Assembly: GCF_034555375.1 (NCBI RefSeq) | Contig: NZ_CP140706.1 | Coordinates: 3,215,001-3,279,000 of the forward strand | Source of the DNA: Pseudomonas sp. B33.4 | GTDB lineage: Bacteria; Pseudomonadota; Gammaproteobacteria; Pseudomonadales; Pseudomonadaceae | Direction: 5' to 3' | DNA: 64,000 bases | Shown: piece after piece, positions 61,801-64,000 of the stretch | Layout: each line of letters starts with the position of its first letter | How positions within the stretch are numbered: the first letter of the stretch is position 1 | Position numbers and translations under genes: made by a program | The notes under the pieces: generated by a model | The model's database searches: none | Seen by the model: only the letters and a program-made list of their open reading frames with translations | What the model was told of the DNA's origin: nothing

Positions 61801-61914
61801 GGCACGTTCGTCGGCACTATCATTACGCTGGTGTTCCTGCCGGCGATGTATTCGATCTGGTTCAAGATTCGCCCTGAGCACGAGGTTCAAACCGAAACAG
61901 TCAAACTGGCGTAG
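58825..61914 (+). CDS. RND efflux pump inner-membrane permease
   Basis: A 1029-residue proton-driven exporter with the AcrB-type plan: a first helix near residues 15-32, a large periplasmic loop, helices 2-6 from about 335, a central helix near 530, a second loop and helices 8-12 near 860-1020. Helix 4 includes the conserved ILALGLLVDDAIIAIEMM aspartates that relay protons. It carries no outer-membrane component gene. Substrates are unknown; the FadL-like gene under the same operator hints at hydrophobic compounds. Confidence 0.92.
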   Translation: MSQGRFNLSAIAVRERAITVFLIFLIAVAGTLSFFELGRAEDPPFTVKQLTVITAWPGATAQEMQDQVAEPLEKRLQELKWYDRSETYTRPGLAFTMVSLLDSTPPSQVQEEFYQARKKLDDEAIRLPAGVIGPMVNDEFSDVTFALFALKAKGEPQRLLVRDAEAMRQRLLHVPGVKKINIIGEQAERIYVSFSHDRLATLGLSPQEIFAALNSQNVLTPAGSIETNGPQVFLRLDGAFDKVQKIRDTPVSVQGRTLKLSDVATVERGYEDPATFVVRNNGEDALLLGVVMREGWNGLDLGKALDAETARINAEMPLGMTLAKVTDQAVNIDSAVGEFMVKFFVALLVVMLVCFLSMGWRVGVVVAAAVPLTLAIVFVVMAATGKNFDRITLGSLILALGLLVDDAIIAIEMMVVKMEEGYDRIKASAYAWSHTAAPMLSGTLVTAIGFLPNGFAQSTAGEYTSNMFWIVGIALIASWVVAVAFTPYLGVKLLPDIKKVEGGHAAIYNTPNYNRFRRLLTAVIARKWLVAGTVVTLFFVAVPGMGLVKKQFFPTSDRPEVMIEVQMPYGTSIEQTSATAAKVEAWLHKQDEAKIVTAYIGQGAPRFFLAMAPELPDPSFAKIVVLTDSQEARETLKLRLREAVAEGLAPEARVRATQIVFGPYSPFPVAYRVMGPEPAKLRDIAEQVRGVLQDSPMMRTVNTDWGPLTPTLHFSLDQDRLQAVGLTSNAVAQQLQFLLSGVPITAVREDIRSVQVVGRAAGNIRLDPAQIKGFTLVGAEGQRIPLSQIGEVDVRMEDPILRRRDRTPTITVRGDIAEGLQPPDVSGEILKQLQPIIEKLPSGYRIEQAGAIEESGKAGKAILPLLPIMIAMTLLIIMVQVRSIAAMIMVFLTSPLGLIGVVPTLLIFNQPFGINALVGLIALSGILMRNTLILIGQIHHNTLEGLDPFHAVVEATVQRARPVLLTALAAILAFIPLTHSVFWGTLAYTLIGGTFVGTIITLVFLPAMYSIWFKIRPEHEVQTETVKLA

Positions 61915-61931
61915 TGACAACGCCTGCAATC

Positions 61932-61957
61932 GAGGCCCGCTTTCGCGGGCCTCTTTG
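61932..61957 (+). terminator. Intrinsic terminator of the RND operon
   Basis: GAGGCCCGC pairs with GCGGGCCTC around TTTC and is followed by TTTGT, 17 bp past the pump stop. Confidence 0.85.
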
Positions 61958-61965
61958 TCCCCACG

Positions 61966-62373
61966 TCAAAGCGTGGTGATTTGCCCATTGCGATCCAGTT
62001 CATACACCTTGTTGCCCTGCAATTTCTCCTTCAACCAACGTTCGGCTTTACCCAGCGGCCGCTGCCGCGCCCACAGCAAATCGACACCAATCTGCCAGTC
62101 CGTATGCGGATACGCCGAGAGCTGCAGTTCCACCAGCTCACCTTTGGCCAGTTCACGCTGAACGAGCTGGCGGGGCAGGGTGGCCCAGCCGAGTCCGGCG
62201 CGGACCATTTCCAATAACGCCAGATAACTTTCCGCCTGCCACAACTGGGTCGAACGCAGGTATTCACTGCTCGGCAGTTTGCTCGCGTGGGCGCTGAAGG
62301 CCAGGCGGCGATGGACGTGCAGGTCGTCGAACGTGACGTTATCGAGTTGCGCCAATGGGTGCTCGGGGTTGCA
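61966..62373 (-). pseudogene. C-terminal relic of a LysR-family regulator
   Basis: The minus strand encodes a good LTTR sensor-domain end: HPLAQLDNVTFDDLHVHRRL, MVRAGLGWATLPRQLVQREL and VGVDLLWARQRPLG-like sequence to a stop at 61966. About 135 residues remain. Family similarity ends near 62373, where a HAD-like gene on the other strand begins, and no helix-turn-helix is found upstream. A deletion evidently removed the DNA-binding half. The open frame that continues above 62373 is antisense to the HAD gene. Confidence 0.75.
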
Positions 62374-62394
62374 GCCTTCCTCGGCGCTATCCCC

Positions 62395-62949
62395 ATGAGC
62401 GTACTCGGTCGCCAGCGCATACGTGTTTCGTTCGATATCGATGACACGCTGTCCTGCCAGTTGCATCACTGTGCCGTCGAGCAGAGCTGTTTGCCGGCCT
62501 ATCTGCATCGTTGGCTCGGCGAGCCACTGCGATGCGGTACGCGCTCATTGACCCGCGAGTTGCGTCGTCAGGGCTGCAGTATCTGGGTTTACACGTCGTC
62601 CGGTCGGACCCCGGCCTATATCAGGCGTTGGCTGTTGTTGTATGGCATCCGCGTCGACGGGGTGGTCAACAGTGTGGTGCATAACCAGGCTTTGATGACA
62701 AACGGGTTGGCAAACGGTCCGTCGAAATTCCCCCCGGCCTTCGATATCGACTTGCATGTCGATGACTCCGAAGGTGTGCGCTCGGAAGGCCATGATCACG
62801 GTTTTCGCGTTGTTGTCGTGCACCCGGAGGATGAGCATTGGGCGCAGCGGGTTCTGGATGCCGTCGCTGACGTACAGGCACTGCTCGCCCGGCAACAACA
62901 GGGCAGGAGCAGGAATCCGGCGCAACAATGTCCAGAAGCCGTGTCCTGA
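62395..62949 (+). CDS. HAD-like phosphatase
   Basis: A roughly 184-residue protein with the HAD motif I nucleophile in RVSFDIDDTL, motif II in WVYTSSGRTPAYIRRW and a late acidic motif IDLHVDDSEGV. These suggest a cytoplasmic phosphohydrolase acting on a small substrate. The ATG at 62395 is the first in-frame one before motif I but has no visible RBS, and it lies beside the breakpoint of the LysR relic, so its native 5' end or promoter may have been changed. A bidirectional terminator follows. Confidence 0.72.
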   Translation: MSVLGRQRIRVSFDIDDTLSCQLHHCAVEQSCLPAYLHRWLGEPLRCGTRSLTRELRRQGCSIWVYTSSGRTPAYIRRWLLLYGIRVDGVVNSVVHNQALMTNGLANGPSKFPPAFDIDLHVDDSEGVRSEGHDHGFRVVVVHPEDEHWAQRVLDAVADVQALLARQQQGRSRNPAQQCPEAVS

Positions 62950-62963
62950 TTTTCAGTGCAAAC

Positions 62964-62993
62964 AAAAACGCCGCTCAATGAGCGGCGTTTTTT
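62964..62993. terminator. Bidirectional intrinsic terminator
   Basis: AAAAACGCCGCT and AGCGGCGTTTTTT pair around a 5-base loop, with A-run and T-run on the two sides. It sits between the convergent HAD-like and saccharopine-dehydrogenase-family genes and can serve both. Confidence 0.9.
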
Positions 62994-63030
62994 GTAGCGG
63001 GCAGTGACGCGTCGCGGGTTATTGCGAGCC

Positions 63031-64000
63031 TCAGGCTACGCCGTTCCAGGGACGATCTCCGTTTTCATCCTTGATGCGGGTCGGCAGTCCCATGACGTCC
63101 AGCGCCTTGAGGAACGGCTCAGCCGGCAGTTCCTCGACGTTGGCCATGCGCTGCACATCCCACTCGCCGCGGGCGACCAACAGGGCAGCGGCAACAGGCG
63201 GTACGCCAGCGGTATAGGAAATGCCTTGGCTGTCGGTTTCGGCAAAGGCTTCCTCGTGGTCGGCCACGTTGTAAATGAACACTTCGCGCGACTGGCCATC
63301 CTTGGTGCCCTTGACCAGATCACCGATACAGGTCTTGCCGGTGTAGCCGGGCGCCAGCGAGCTCGGATCAGGCAGCACGGCCTTGACCACTTTCAGCGGC
63401 ACAACTTCCAGGCCTTCGGCGGTCTTGACCGGTTGTTCGGACAGCAGGCCGAGGTTCCTGAGGACCGTGAACACGTTGATGTAGTGCTCGCCGAAACTCA
63501 TCCAGAAACGTACGTTGGGTACGTCCAGATTCTTCGACAGCGAGTGCACTTCATCGTGACCGGTCAGGTACAGATTCTGTGAACCTACGACTGGCAGGTC
63601 GTCGGTGCGTTTGACTTCGAACATGGTGTTGCTGGTCCACTGGCTGTTCTGCCAGCTCCACACCTGCCCGGTGAATTCACGGAAATTGATTTCCGGATCG
63701 AAATTGGTGGCGAAATATTTGCCGTGGGAACCGGCATTTACGTCAAGAATGTCGATCGAATCAATGCGGTCGAAATACTGTTGTTGTGCCAGTGCTGCAT
63801 AGGCGTTGACCACACCCGGGTCGAAGCCCACGCCGAGAATGGCGGTGATGTTCTTCTCTTGGCACTCGGCGAGGTGCTTCCACTCATAGTTGCCATACCA
63901 GGGCGGGGTTTCGCAGATCTTGCCCGGCTCTTCGTGAATGGCGGTGTCGAGATAAGCGACGCCGGTATCGATGCAGGCACGCAACACCGACATGTTGAGG
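63031..64000 (-). CDS. Carboxynorspermidine synthase / saccharopine dehydrogenase family protein (5' end outside window)
   Basis: The C-terminal 323 residues of an NAD(P)-dependent enzyme; the frame stays open to the window edge, so the Rossmann N-terminus lies beyond 64000. Visible motifs include AYLDTAIHEEPGKICETPPW, AILGVGFDPGVVNAYAALAQ and DILDVNAGSHGKYFATNFDP, typical of bacterial carboxynorspermidine synthases. These condense aspartate semialdehyde with a diamine in alternative polyamine synthesis. Lysine-pathway saccharopine dehydrogenases are relatives and cannot be ruled out. No nspC-like decarboxylase gene lies downstream in the window. Confidence 0.85.
   Translation of the reverse strand, partial: LNMSVLRACIDTGVAYLDTAIHEEPGKICETPPWYGNYEWKHLAECQEKNITAILGVGFDPGVVNAYAALAQQQYFDRIDSIDILDVNAGSHGKYFATNFDPEINFREFTGQVWSWQNSQWTSNTMFEVKRTDDLPVVGSQNLYLTGHDEVHSLSKNLDVPNVRFWMSFGEHYINVFTVLRNLGLLSEQPVKTAEGLEVVPLKVVKAVLPDPSSLAPGYTGKTCIGDLVKGTKDGQSREVFIYNVADHEEAFAETDSQGISYTAGVPPVAAALLVARGEWDVQRMANVEELPAEPFLKALDVMGLPTRIKDENGDRPWNGVA

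Noticed and set aside
1..64000. CRISPR arrays, tRNA/rRNA genes, insertion sequences, phage genes
   Set aside because: No regularly spaced repeats, cloverleaf-like sequence, transposase or integrase frame, or structural phage gene was found on reading through both strands.

Overview
The window looks like a chromosomal segment of a fluorescent-group Pseudomonas. This is inferred from the high GC content, the many LysR/MFS pairs, the FecI/FecR/TonB-receptor signalling unit, the NepI-like and MHS transporters and the overall gene style; no rRNA or tRNA is present to confirm it. No CRISPR array, insertion sequence, prophage or tRNA gene was seen.

Region 1 (about 1-10.4 kb, plus strand) is a tightly packed operon. 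It holds two paralogous periplasmic amino-acid-binding proteins, an FAD 2-hydroxyacid oxidoreductase, a PLP aminotransferase, two ABC permeases, the ABC ATPase, a thiol-dioxygenase-like cupin and a 914-residue fusion of four rhodanese domains with a cystathionine beta-lyase-type PLP enzyme. The last 38 codons of an NlpA/MetQ-type methionine-binding protein lie directly behind it as a relic. Together these suggest uptake and breakdown of a sulfur-containing amino acid.

Region 2 (about 10.4-30.9 kb) has a bestrophin-like channel gene and then a complete Wzx/Wzy-type exopolysaccharide locus on the minus strand. Read in transcription order: RfaH/NusG-like antiterminator, outer-membrane beta-barrel, short Wza, Wzc tyrosine autokinase, initiating sugar-phosphate transferase, UDP-glucose dehydrogenase, WecG-like GT, two GT4s, Wzy, GT2, Wzx, GalE, GH16 glycanase and acyltransferase. 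A UDP-uronate epimerase gene diverges from the same 600-bp leader. The leader carries an ops-like element, a 14-bp palindrome and a strong hairpin. The sugar-nucleotide genes point to a polymer containing galactose and GlcA/GalA.

Region 3 (about 31-39.5 kb) holds a DUF1206 membrane-protein gene broken by one in-frame stop, a periplasmic molybdenum hydroxylase set (2Fe-2S subunit, Tat-exported Mo subunit, triheme cytochrome c, XdhC maturation factor), an AraC regulator and a NepI-like exporter.

Region 4 (about 39.7-45 kb) has an AT-richer orphan gene, a TonB siderophore receptor with its FecR anti-sigma and FecI sigma factors behind a Fur-box-like site, and a small membrane protein.

Region 5 (about 45-55.4 kb) is a run of regulator/enzyme and regulator/transporter units: LysR with a medium-chain reductase, LysR with two MFS pumps, a lone LysR, and LysR with an MHS transporter and a type II dehydroquinase (quinate/shikimate use).

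Region 6 (about 55.4-62 kb) has a TetR regulator, a FadL-like channel and an RND efflux pair. The fadL-like and RND promoters share the same 24-bp operator-like inverted repeat overlapping their -35 boxes. The window ends with a truncated LysR relic, a HAD-like phosphatase and the start-truncated gene of a carboxynorspermidine-synthase/saccharopine-dehydrogenase family protein.
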